64,000 nt of DNA from JALHUB01 sp963719465. Its GTDB lineage: Bacteria; Chloroflexota; Dehalococcoidia; DSTF01; JALHUB01. A model generated the notes under the pieces. The model ran no database searches. It was not told the origin of the DNA and saw only the letters and a program-made list of their open reading frames with translations. The stretch lies in assembly GCA_963719465.1 (NCBI GenBank), contig OY970386.1, positions 1,550,001-1,614,000 on the forward strand, in the 5' to 3' direction. Made by a program: the position numbers and the translations under genes. Shown in pieces: positions 54,204 to 61,449 of this stretch. The first letter of the stretch is position 1. Each line of letters starts with the position of its first letter.

Positions 54204-55112
54204 TCAAGCCGGATCGGCAGGTGTGGATGGCAGCGCCCGCGTGTCGGTCTCGCTGTCGAGCAGCGTCGCCGGGTGGCGCAGCGACGCCAGCAGGCCGCGC
54301 TTCGGCGAGAAGACGAGCGCCAGCGTGAAGAAGCTCGTGGCGACGAGCACTATCGCCGCACCCGACGCCACCGACGCGTAGTAGGAGGCGTATAGCCCTA
54401 CGACCGACGAAATGAACCCGATGACCGCGCCGCCGAACATTATGAGATGCAGCCGCCGCACCAGCAGCGCCGCCGTCGCGGCCGGCGTGACGAGCATGGC
54501 GACGACCAGGACGATTCCCACGGCTTTCAGCGCTACGACGGCGGAGATCGCGATCAGCGCCAGCAGGCCGTAGTGGAGGAAGCGGACGGGGATGCCGGAG
54601 GCCGCCGCCATCTCGGGGTCATAGGCGTAAAAGAGGAGCTCTTTGTAGAAGATGGCGACGACAGCGATGACCACCGCTGCCATGCAAGCGATGAGCACGA
54701 GGTCGTGACGCCCGACGCCCAGGACGTTGCCGAAAACAAAGCTGAACAGGTCGACGGTATAGTTGCTCTGATGGCTGATGACGACGACGCCCAGCGCGAA
54801 CACGCCGACGAAGATTATGCCGATGGCCGTGTCGACGCTGAGGCGCGCCCGCCGACCCACGTAGCCGATCGCCATGGCCGTCGCAATCGCAGCTATCATC
54901 GCGCCCACGTAGATGCTGCCGCCCAGCACAAACGCTATTGCTATGCCGCCAAAGGAGGCGTGCGCCAGCGCGTCGCCGATGAAGGCGAGCCCCTTGAGCA
55001 CGACGAAGGCGCCGATGACCGCGCTCACGATGCTCACCATCGTCAGGGCCAGCAGAGCGCGCTGCATGAAGGCGTACTGCATGGGGTTCGATAGCCAGGT
55101 CCAGAACGTCAT
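54204..55112 (-). CDS. Metal ABC transporter permease (ZnuB/MntC-like)
   Basis: The 302-residue membrane protein has 8-9 helices and the family-3 metal permease marks LKGLAFIGDALAHASFGGIA, GVFALGVVVISHQSNYTVDL and YGLLALIAISAVVALKAVGI. The start is ATG 55112, overlapping the ATPase gene's stop as ATGA; the open frame above is a shadow of that gene. It is the last gene of fur, receptor, ATPase, permease. Zinc or manganese is the expected substrate; the sequence does not decide between them. Confidence 0.93.
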   Translation of the reverse strand: MTFWTWLSNPMQYAFMQRALLALTMVSIVSAVIGAFVVLKGLAFIGDALAHASFGGIAIAFVLGGSIYVGAMIAAIATAMAIGYVGRRARLSVDTAIGIIFVGVFALGVVVISHQSNYTVDLFSFVFGNVLGVGRHDLVLIACMAAVVIAVVAIFYKELLFYAYDPEMAAASGIPVRFLHYGLLALIAISAVVALKAVGIVLVVAMLVTPAATAALLVRRLHLIMFGGAVIGFISSVVGLYASYYASVASGAAIVLVATSFFTLALVFSPKRGLLASLRHPATLLDSETDTRALPSTPADPA

Positions 55113-55912
55113 GCATGGCCGTGATGGTCCACGTAGAATCCGCCCTCGATGGGCAGCGTTATCAGATGGCTCTCGAAGGTCTCGTCCAGCAGCTCCTTCG
55201 TGAACGTCTTCTCCGGCTCGCCATAAGCGATCTTGCGCCGGTTCATCAGGAGGACGCGGTTGAAGCAACACTCGACGCAGGAGAGGTCATGGGTCGCCAT
55301 TAGCAGCGTCCTTCCTTCGTCGCGGAGGCCTTCGAAGATGGTGAGCAGCTCATGTTGGATGGTGGCATCGAGGCCTGCCATCGGCTCGTCCATCAGCAGG
55401 ACGCGCGGCTCCTGCGCCAGCGCCCGGGCGATAAGGACGCGCCGCTGCTGGCCGCCCGAGAGCTCGCCAATCTGGCGTTTCGACAGGTCGGCGATTGCCA
55501 GTCGCTCCAGGGACTGGTCGACGACGCGCCTGTCCTCGGCGCCGGGCCAGCGCAACGGCCCCAGGCGTCCGAACCGCCCCATCGTGACCACGTCGCGGAC
55601 GGTGACGGGAAAGTCCCAGTCGACCGACTCCGTCTGCGGCGTATAGCCGATGAGGCGTCGCGCGTTCGCCGGCTCGCGGCCGAAGATGCGCACCTGACCG
55701 CGCCACACGCCATGCGTCCCGAGAATGACCTTGATCAAGGTAGACTTGCCGGAGCCGTTGGGCCCCACCAGCGCCACCATGGTTGCCGGAGCTGCCTCAA
55801 AGCCGATTCCGCGGAGGGCGGTCTGATTGCCGTAGCCGGCCCACACGTCCTCGACGCGCACCGCCACGTCGTCGGCCGGCTGGGTCGCTTGTCGCGAAGG
55901 GAATAGCTTCAT
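55109..55912 (-). CDS. Metal ABC transporter ATP-binding protein (ZnuC/MntB-like)
   Basis: The 267-residue ATPase has Walker A LVGPNGSGKSTLIKVILG, signature LSGGQQRRVLIARALAQ, Walker B VLLMDEPMAGLDATIQ and switch LLMATHDLSCVECCF. The stretch TPQTESVDWDFPVTVRDVV is characteristic of manganese/zinc/iron chelate importers of this family. It overlaps the receptor stop and the permease start by 4 bases each. The last residues DHHGHA are a small His cluster that could bind metal. Confidence 0.94.
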   Translation of the reverse strand: MKLFPSRQATQPADDVAVRVEDVWAGYGNQTALRGIGFEAAPATMVALVGPNGSGKSTLIKVILGTHGVWRGQVRIFGREPANARRLIGYTPQTESVDWDFPVTVRDVVTMGRFGRLGPLRWPGAEDRRVVDQSLERLAIADLSKRQIGELSGGQQRRVLIARALAQEPRVLLMDEPMAGLDATIQHELLTIFEGLRDEGRTLLMATHDLSCVECCFNRVLLMNRRKIAYGEPEKTFTKELLDETFESHLITLPIEGGFYVDHHGHA

Positions 55913-56826
55913 TTCAGCCCCTCCACCAGGTTTTGCTCGTCGAAACGCATCAGCTCGACGTACGAGTGCACTTTGCCGGAGTAGGCATCGCTCAGGAGCT
56001 GCTTCACCTGGACGTGGGCCTCGCTCGCAACGGTATCCAGGAGCTGCGGGTTGAACTCGGGCTCGGCGAACACCGTCGGGACGTGCTGAGCTCGGATCTG
56101 GTCTATCAGGTTGGCGATGTCCTGAGCGCTCGCCTCCTTTCCTTCCGACTGGACGACGAAGCCGACGAGCGTTAGCCCGTAGCGGTCGGCGAGGTAGGGG
56201 TACGCGTCGTGGAAGGTCACGAGCTTACGGTTGTCCGGCGGTATGGATTGGATAGCCGCCGCGAACTCCTTGTCGAGCGTGTCGAGCTGCGAGAGATAGG
56301 CGGAGGCATTGGCCCGAAAAGCGTCGGTGTCCTGTGGGTCCGCGGCGATGAGCGCGTCCCTGATACTTTCGACGTAGCGCTCCGCGTTCTGGACGTTCAG
56401 CCAGAGGTGAGGGTTGCTGGCCTCGCCTTCGGCGGCGTTGCCGGCGAGCGTTGGTAGACCCTTCGACATCTCGACCACCTGAACGCCTGAGCGCACGTTA
56501 TTGTAGATCAAGTCATGCAGCGTCTGCTCCAGGTTGAGGCCGTTGATGACCACCAGGTCGGCCTGCGCGACCGCCTTCACCTGCGAGGGGACCGGCTCGT
56601 ACGTATGAGGGTCGGCATCGGCGGGAACAAGCGCGGTGACCTGCACTTTGTCGCCGCCGACGTTCTGGATAAGGTCGGCAAAGAGGTTCAGCGATGTCAC
56701 GACGCGGATCTGGCCGGAGGCGCTCTGGCTCGTCGTCCCACCGCACGAGGCGACGAGCAGGCCCAGCGCCACGGCGACAACGAGCGTCGGCGCAACTCTG
56801 CGAGATAGCCCCTTCAAGGCCCTCAT
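55909..56826 (-). CDS. Metal ABC transporter substrate-binding lipoprotein (ZnuA/MntA-like)
   Basis: The 305-residue receptor has a signal peptide with lipobox LGLLVASCGG. The cluster A-I fold follows: IRVVTSLNLFADLIQNVGGD, the first ligand His in PADADPHTYEPVPSQVKAV, the second in ASNPHLWLNVQNAERYVESI, the third near KLVTFHDAYPYLADRYG, and an acidic ligand in VFAEPEFNPQLLDTVA. The His-rich loop often seen in zinc receptors is missing, so manganese or iron is possible. The start is ATG 56826, overlapping the fur-like gene's stop (ATGA). The longer open frame to 57309 is a shadow of that regulator gene. Confidence 0.93.
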   Translation of the reverse strand: MRALKGLSRRVAPTLVVAVALGLLVASCGGTTSQSASGQIRVVTSLNLFADLIQNVGGDKVQVTALVPADADPHTYEPVPSQVKAVAQADLVVINGLNLEQTLHDLIYNNVRSGVQVVEMSKGLPTLAGNAAEGEASNPHLWLNVQNAERYVESIRDALIAADPQDTDAFRANASAYLSQLDTLDKEFAAAIQSIPPDNRKLVTFHDAYPYLADRYGLTLVGFVVQSEGKEASAQDIANLIDQIRAQHVPTVFAEPEFNPQLLDTVASEAHVQVKQLLSDAYSGKVHSYVELMRFDEQNLVEGLK

Positions 56827-57254
56827 AGCGACCCCGCGATCTCTTGACACGCGGGGCATAGACCGAACAGCTCCAGCCGGTGTCCCTGGATATCGTAGTT
56901 CGTGCGGCCGGCAAGCGCTACGGAGACTGCGTCCAGGTCGCATTCCGCGAAGTCCTCGACGCTGCCGCAGCCGGTGCAGACGAGATGATGATGGTGGTGA
57001 GCCGCCGCGCTCGACCGATAACAGGGCGTGCCGTCCTCCAGCAGCACGCGGCAAAGCAGGCCGAGCTCGACGAGCAGCCGGATCGTGCGGAAGACCGTCG
57101 CCCGGCCAAGCTGCGGCAGACGGCGCTGCATCTCGGCGACGCTGAAGGGCTCGTCGGCCGCCAGCGCCGCATCGACGACGGCGCGTCGGCGGGCCGTGAG
57201 GCGAAAGCCGTTGGCCTTCAGCAATTCGTCCACAGCGGCTTGTTTCGTTCTCAT
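56823..57254 (-). CDS. Fur-family metal-dependent repressor (Zur/Fur)
   Basis: The 143-residue regulator has the winged helix (GFRLTARRRAVVDAALAADE, PFSVAEMQRRLPQLGRATVF, RTIRLLVELGLL). The dimer domain has the His cluster AAAHHHHHLVCTGCGSVEDF and a second cysteine pair in LFGLCPACQE, giving a structural zinc site. It is the first gene of an operon with a metal importer, each gene overlapping the next by 4 bases. It therefore very likely represses this operon through the palindrome at 57261-57275. Context suggests Zur or a manganese sensor; the ligands do not settle it. A decayed copy of its HTH lies at 58384-58524. Confidence 0.93.
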   Translation of the reverse strand: MRTKQAAVDELLKANGFRLTARRRAVVDAALAADEPFSVAEMQRRLPQLGRATVFRTIRLLVELGLLCRVLLEDGTPCYRSSAAAHHHHHLVCTGCGSVEDFAECDLDAVSVALAGRTNYDIQGHRLELFGLCPACQEIAGSL

Positions 57255-57260
57255 CGCAAA

Positions 57261-57275
57261 TGATACCTGGTATCA
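57261..57275 (-). promoter_or_regulatory. 7-1-7 inverted repeat, Fur-family operator
   Basis: TGATACC-T-GGTATCA is a perfect 15-base palindrome with the 7-1-7 geometry of Fur/Zur boxes. It ends 7 bases before the repressor's ATG (57254). Bound protein would cover the promoter and ribosome site, giving autoregulation of the whole four-gene operon. Confidence 0.8.
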
Positions 57276-57325
57276 ATATCAAGATAGACCGGCCCAGCGG
57301 CTTTGTCAAGCCGCCAGGCGGAAAT

Positions 57326-57381
57326 TGACCTGCCCCCCGAAAACGAGTCCAAACCCAAGGTTACTTAGGGGGGACAGGTCA
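57326..57381. repeat. REP-like inverted repeat with C6/G6 core
   Basis: TGACCTGCCCCCC at 57326-57338 is mirrored by GGGGGGACAGGTCA at 57368-57381, with one extra base in the right arm and a 29-base middle. It lies between the fur-family gene and lgt. The TGACCTG(T)CCCC form resembles REP-type elements seen in other genomes. Confidence 0.6.
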
Positions 57382-57535
57382 CTATGGCTGCGGGGCTAAC
57401 GTTCAATGTTGTGCCGGTAACGGGGGCAAATCAGTGGCCGTTGGCCAGGGGGAACTGATAGCATGTATAAGGAATTCCGGTACGCCGGAGTACGAGAAGG
57501 CACTTGGCGTGAAATGAGGGGCGGAGAGGATAGCA

Positions 57536-58387
57536 ATGGCTGACCTGCTTTTGACCATCAAGATCGGCATCAACCCGGACATTGGGCACATCGGCGGTTT
57601 CCTCCTGACCTGGCACGGCATGATCACCGCCCTCGCCATCATCCTGGGCGTTTGGGTCGGCGTCTGGTTCGGCCGCCGCGCCGGTTTCACCGAGGACGAC
57701 GCCTACGCCATCGCCCTCGTCTGCGTCCCCGCCGGCATCATCGGCGCCCGCGTCCTCTTCGTTCTCGAAAACAGGGAACTGTTCGCCGGCCACTTGTTGG
57801 ATGTCTTCCGCATAAACGAAGGCGGCATATCGCTTTACGGCGCCCTGATCGCTGGGGTTGGCGCCGGTCTTATATACGGTATCTGGAAGAAGCTGCCCCT
57901 CCTTGTGGGTTTGGACGCCGCCGCCTTCGGAGAGATCCTCGGCCAGGGGGTCGGCCGCATCGCCTGCCTCGTCACCGGCGACATCTTCGGCAAGCCCAGC
58001 TCACTGCCTTTCGCGGTTCAGTACACCAACATCAACAGCCCCGCCTTCGCGCGCGGGCCGATGCAGTTCGTCACCGCCTACGAAGTCTTGGGCGACTTCC
58101 TGATCTTGGGCCTCCTCTTGCTGCTCTGGAAACTGAGAATATTCAAACGCAACGGCGTTCTCTTTTTCCTCTACGCCGGGCTCTATGCGGTGTTGCGCTT
58201 TGGCATCAGCTTCCTGCGGATCGACAAGGAAGTTTTCGGCGGCCTTCGCATGGCCCAACTGATCGCTCTGGCGGTCATCGCCGTATCCATAGTGGCCCTC
58301 ACCCTCATCTCTCTCCGCGGGAGGCGGGCCCGGGTGGCTTTCCCGGCGGCTGACGCCCCGCCGGTAAAAGGCCGCGCCGAGCTCTAG
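57536..58387 (+). CDS. lgt: Prolipoprotein diacylglyceryl transferase
   Basis: The 283-residue membrane enzyme attaches diacylglycerol to the lipobox cysteine of prolipoproteins. Landmarks are GFLLTWHGMITALAIILGVW, the catalytic-arginine region GARVLFVLENRELFAGH, RINEGGISLYGALIAGVGAG, and the Lgt signature AFGEILGQGVGRIACLVTGD. R/E residues (FGISFLRIDKEVFGGLRMAQ) lie near the end. About seven helices are expected. Many lipoproteins in this window (receptors, CAP, M23, metal receptor) need it. ATG 57536 has AGAGGATAG upstream. It lies between the fur-family gene and a fur remnant. Confidence 0.96.
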   Translation: MADLLLTIKIGINPDIGHIGGFLLTWHGMITALAIILGVWVGVWFGRRAGFTEDDAYAIALVCVPAGIIGARVLFVLENRELFAGHLLDVFRINEGGISLYGALIAGVGAGLIYGIWKKLPLLVGLDAAAFGEILGQGVGRIACLVTGDIFGKPSSLPFAVQYTNINSPAFARGPMQFVTAYEVLGDFLILGLLLLLWKLRIFKRNGVLFFLYAGLYAVLRFGISFLRIDKEVFGGLRMAQLIALAVIAVSIVALTLISLRGRRARVAFPAADAPPVKGRAEL

Positions 58388-58524
58388 ACAGCCGGAGCCT
58401 TCTTAGCTGCGACCGCCGGTGTATCGCCGAAGACGGTAGCCCGGCCGAGGTGCGGCAAACGTAGCTGCATGCCCGCGACGCTGAACGGCTGGTCGCCCGC
58501 CAACGCCTCGTCGACAACGGCCAT
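58384..58524 (-). pseudogene. Remnant of a fur-family gene (winged-helix part)
   Basis: The minus-strand frame from ATG 58524 encodes AVVDEALAGDQPFSVAGMQL then RLPHLGRATVF. It matches the HTH of the intact regulator (AVVDAALAADEPFSVAEMQR, RLPQLGRATVF) at 25 of 31 positions. After TVF the match ends, and 14 unrelated residues lead to a stop that overlaps the lgt stop region. The dimer and metal domains are absent. It is a truncated duplicate. Confidence 0.75.
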
Positions 58525-58565
58525 CCGGGCTTGTCACGCCGTTTGGGCGACATTCTTCGCGAGAG

Positions 58566-58574
58566 TGTTATACT
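58566..58574 (+). promoter_or_regulatory. Extended -10 for the alpha/beta hydrolase gene
   Basis: TGTTATACT (TG, one base, TATACT) lies 45 bases before the ATG at 58619. No good -35 is present at 17 bases, which is usual for extended -10 promoters. Confidence 0.45.
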
Positions 58575-58618
58575 GAAGGCCGCTGACTCTCGGCACCACG
58601 GTGCGCCGTCGAAACCAA

Positions 58619-59560
58619 ATGACTTCACGAAAACGCCTCTTTCTTCTCGCCGCGGTCCTCGGCACGGTCTGGAGCTACTCCAGCCGGCGGATGCGACGCT
58701 GGGAGGACCGCGATCTTGCTTCCGCCCCCAAGCCGGGCCGTGAAGTCTACGTCGACGGGGTTCGCCTCCACTACGTCGAAGCGGGCGAAGGGCCGCCGCT
58801 GCTTCTGCTGCACGGCCTTAACGGCTCGACGTTCAGCTTTCGTCTTCTGATGCCCTATCTGGCGCCGCACTTTCGGACGATCGCTCTCGACCTCAAGGGC
58901 TTCGGCTTTTCCGACCGCCCGGCCGGCGGCGATTACTCGCTGGGGGAGCAGGCGCGGCTCGTCGCGGGTTTTCTCGACGCCCTCGGCGTCGAGAAGGCCT
59001 TCGTGCTCGGCCATTCGCTCGGCGGCGCTGTCGCCATGCGCTTGGCCATCGCCTATCCGGAGCGGGTCGAACGGCTCATCCTCGTCTCCGCTGCCGATGA
59101 CAGCGAGTTGCGAAAAGGACTTCGGAGCGCGCGGGTCATCCGGCCGATGCTGCCCATCGTCGCCGCCTTCACACTGCAAAACGAGCGCTTCCGCCGCATG
59201 TCGTTGCGGAGCGCCTGCTACGATCCGGCTTTCGTCACGCCGGAGGTCGTGGAAGGCTACCTATCGCCAACCCACATCCGCGGCCATCTGCGCGCTCTCG
59301 GCTCGCTGATGGTCGACCGCCGGCGCGACGCGCCGCTCGACGTTACTTCCATCACCCAGCCGACGCTCATCCTCTGGGGTACGGCCGACCGCTGGATGCC
59401 GTCCGTTCACGGCCAGGCGTTGCAGTCGCTCATCCCCGAGGCGAGTCTCGTGCTCATCGAGAAGGCCGGGCACCTGGTGCTGGAGGAGCAGCCTCAAGAG
59501 AGCTCAGGCGCTATAATCGATTTCCTGAAGCGTGACGAACCTCGGCTGAAGGAGGCTTGA
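58619..59560 (+). CDS. Alpha/beta-hydrolase with N-terminal signal-anchor
   Basis: The 313-residue protein has a hydrophobic N-terminal segment (KRLFLLAAVLGTVWSYSS), then an alpha/beta-hydrolase fold. LLLLHGLNGSTFSFRLLMPY is the oxyanion region, VLGHSLGGAVAMRLAIAYPE holds the nucleophile Ser, an acid is near LILWGTADRWMP, and the catalytic His is in EKAGHLVLEEQPQE. It resembles small-molecule esterases and C-C hydrolases. ATG 58619 is preferred over the upstream GTG 58601. It is probably membrane-attached or exported. The substrate is unknown. Confidence 0.88.
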   Translation: MTSRKRLFLLAAVLGTVWSYSSRRMRRWEDRDLASAPKPGREVYVDGVRLHYVEAGEGPPLLLLHGLNGSTFSFRLLMPYLAPHFRTIALDLKGFGFSDRPAGGDYSLGEQARLVAGFLDALGVEKAFVLGHSLGGAVAMRLAIAYPERVERLILVSAADDSELRKGLRSARVIRPMLPIVAAFTLQNERFRRMSLRSACYDPAFVTPEVVEGYLSPTHIRGHLRALGSLMVDRRRDAPLDVTSITQPTLILWGTADRWMPSVHGQALQSLIPEASLVLIEKAGHLVLEEQPQESSGAIIDFLKRDEPRLKEA

Positions 59561-59606
59561 TCGTCGCGCTGGAATGTCGGCAGACTAGATAGTTGAGGCA
59601 GAACGA

Positions 59607-60356
59607 ATGCAACCACGAAAGACGAGGAAGAAGCAGCAGGCATCCAGTAGCCGAACCTGGATGCCGATAGCGCTTATTGGCGGCGCCGCGATAATCGTTG
59701 TCGTCGTCATCGTTGTCGCTATCAACGTTGTAAACAGCGGCGGCCCGGGCGTCACCAAAGGGAGGGCGATACCGGGCCCGACTCATTCTGCGCCTCAGAG
59801 CGATGCGAGCGCCGGCCAGGATAGCGCCCCGGTCACGCTGGTGGAATTCTTCCGCTTCGATTGCTCGCACTGCGAGGACTTCGCCCTCAACACCGCTCCC
59901 AGCATCGAGAAGGACTACGTGGACACGGGCAAGCTGCGAATCGTCTTCCATCCGCTCGCGGTGGCGGCAAGCGGCGATGTGTTGACGGCGTCGGAGGCGG
60001 CTGCCTGCGCCGGCGATCAGAACCACTACTGGGACTACTATGATGAGATCTTCAACAACTTCTCGATCGCCAATCCCTACATCAAGGACAACCTCAAGCA
60101 GTACGCCAAAGACCTGGGGCTGGATACCAACGCTTTCAATTCCTGTCTCGACTCTGACAAATACAAGGACCAGATCATCAACGACACGAACGCCGACGTT
60201 AAAGTCGGCATCAACTCAACCCCAACGTTCTACCTCGGCAAGACGAGCCTCATGAACAGCGAACCTGCCCCCTTCTCCGGCTCGACGCCGATAATAGGCG
60301 CGCAGCCCTACAGCGCCTTCAAGACCGATATCGATAAGGTGCTCGCGGGGCAATAG
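59607..60356 (+). CDS. DsbA/BdbD-like thiol-disulfide oxidoreductase, membrane-anchored
   Basis: The 249-residue protein has a basic N-terminus and one membrane helix (ALIGGAAIIVVVVIVVAINV). A DsbA-like thioredoxin domain follows, with active-site CSHC in VEFFRFDCSHCEDFALNTA. The inserted helical region runs around KDNLKQYAKDLGLDTNAFNS, and the cis-proline loop is GINSTPTFYLGK. It oxidises cysteine pairs of exported proteins. The stop codon's last base is the first base of the VKOR gene's GTG, so the two are translated together. VKOR would reoxidise it. Confidence 0.93.
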   Translation: MQPRKTRKKQQASSSRTWMPIALIGGAAIIVVVVIVVAINVVNSGGPGVTKGRAIPGPTHSAPQSDASAGQDSAPVTLVEFFRFDCSHCEDFALNTAPSIEKDYVDTGKLRIVFHPLAVAASGDVLTASEAAACAGDQNHYWDYYDEIFNNFSIANPYIKDNLKQYAKDLGLDTNAFNSCLDSDKYKDQIINDTNADVKVGINSTPTFYLGKTSLMNSEPAPFSGSTPIIGAQPYSAFKTDIDKVLAGQ

Positions 60357-60856
60357 TGGACGAGGTCGACTTGGCGGAGGATGAGGGCTGGGCGGCCGCG
60401 GGCGCCGGCGAGAAGCTTGCCGCCGGACTGCTGGCCCTGCTGGCCGTGGCCGGCGTCGGCGTCGCCGGCTATCTGACGTACGTCCACTGGTTCGACAAGC
60501 CCATCGCCTGCGGAGGGCTGCATACCTGCCGCGCCGTTGCTGAAAGCAGCTATGCCTGGATCGGCGGCGTGCCGGTCGCCTTCTTCGGCCTGCTGGGCTA
60601 CCTGGCGATACTGGCGGTCTCGCTCCTCTGGCTGGCGACGGGTGATCGATTCGAGGGCAAGCCCCTGCTGGCTATCTGGGGGATGAGCCTCGCTGGCCTG
60701 GCTTATTCGATCTACCTCACGTACATCGAGCTGTTCGTGATCAACGCCGTCTGCGTGTGGTGCGCGAGCTCCGCGGTCATAATGACGGCCATCTTCATCG
60801 TGTCTAGCGGCGCGCTCGTGCTTTTGGGCCGCGAAGGCGGCTTCGAGGAAGACTAG
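60356..60856 (+). CDS. Vitamin K epoxide reductase family protein (DsbB analogue)
   Basis: The 166-residue membrane protein has four to five helices. Loop cysteines are in KPIACGGLHTCRAVAES, the conserved serine/tryptophan region is YAWIGGVPVAFFGLLGYL, and the quinone-linked active pair is CVWC in FVINAVCVWCASSAVIM. Bacterial VKOR proteins pass electrons from DsbA-like proteins to membrane quinones. GTG 60356 overlaps the DsbA stop by one base. With its partner it makes a complete disulfide-forming system. Its 3' end overlaps the convergent HD gene by 4 bases. Confidence 0.94.
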   Translation: MDEVDLAEDEGWAAAGAGEKLAAGLLALLAVAGVGVAGYLTYVHWFDKPIACGGLHTCRAVAESSYAWIGGVPVAFFGLLGYLAILAVSLLWLATGDRFEGKPLLAIWGMSLAGLAYSIYLTYIELFVINAVCVWCASSAVIMTAIFIVSSGALVLLGREGGFEED

Positions 60857-61420
60857 GCCGGCGTTCCGCGCAGCCCGAGCTCGTCCGCTATCCCCTTCAG
60901 CGCTTCCGTGACCTCGGCAATGTGCTCGTTGAGGTCGATGCCCATCGCCTCCGCCCCTTTGATAATGTCATCGCGGTTGACGGCACGGGCGAAAGCCTTG
61001 TCTTTCATCTTCTTCCGCACCGACGAAGGCTCGAACGTCGAGGATGCTCTTGCTGGGCCGCACCAGCGCGACGGCGATGATAAAGCCGGAGAGCTCATCG
61101 ACGGCGTAGAGCGTCTTCTCCATCATCGTGTCGCGCGAAAGGCGCAGGTGCTCCGCGTGGCTCAGGGCAGCGCGGATGATGTCCTCGGGGACGCCGCGCT
61201 CGCGCAGGATAATGGCGCCGTCCTGCGGGTGCTGGTCCAGCGTGGGATGGATCTCGTAGTCGAAGTCGTGCAGCAGGCCGACGACGGCCCACTTCTCCTC
61301 GTCCTCGCCGAATTTGCGGGCGTAGCGGCGCATCGCCGCCTCGACCGCGAGGCCGTGCTTGCGCAGGCTGTCGCTCTTCGTGTACTCGCAGAGCAGGTCC
61401 CAGGCTTCTTCTCGCTTCAT
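60853..61420 (-). CDS. HD-domain protein, interrupted by an apparent +1 frameshift
   Basis: From ATG 61420 the frame encodes REEAWDLLCEYTKSDSLRKH, the HD site VGLLHDFDYEIHPTLDQHP, and DELSGFIIAVALVRPSKSIL. It then drifts into unrelated sequence. The next frame continues with SSVRKKMKDKAFARAVNRDD and a helical end IAEVTEALKGIADELGL. Removing one A of the AA pair near 61034-61035 restores about 188 residues, the usual length of this HD hydrolase family (often called HDIG-domain proteins). The catalytic HD is intact upstream of the break. Function is unknown; nucleotide hydrolysis is likely. The 3' end overlaps the VKOR gene by 4 bases. Confidence 0.78.
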
Positions 61421-61449
61421 CTCGTCTCTCCTGTCGAATGGCTGCCGGA

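Noticed and set aside
56827..57309. Longer N-terminus for the metal receptor
   Set aside because: It reads through the fur-family gene in another frame; the lipoprotein signal starts at 56826.
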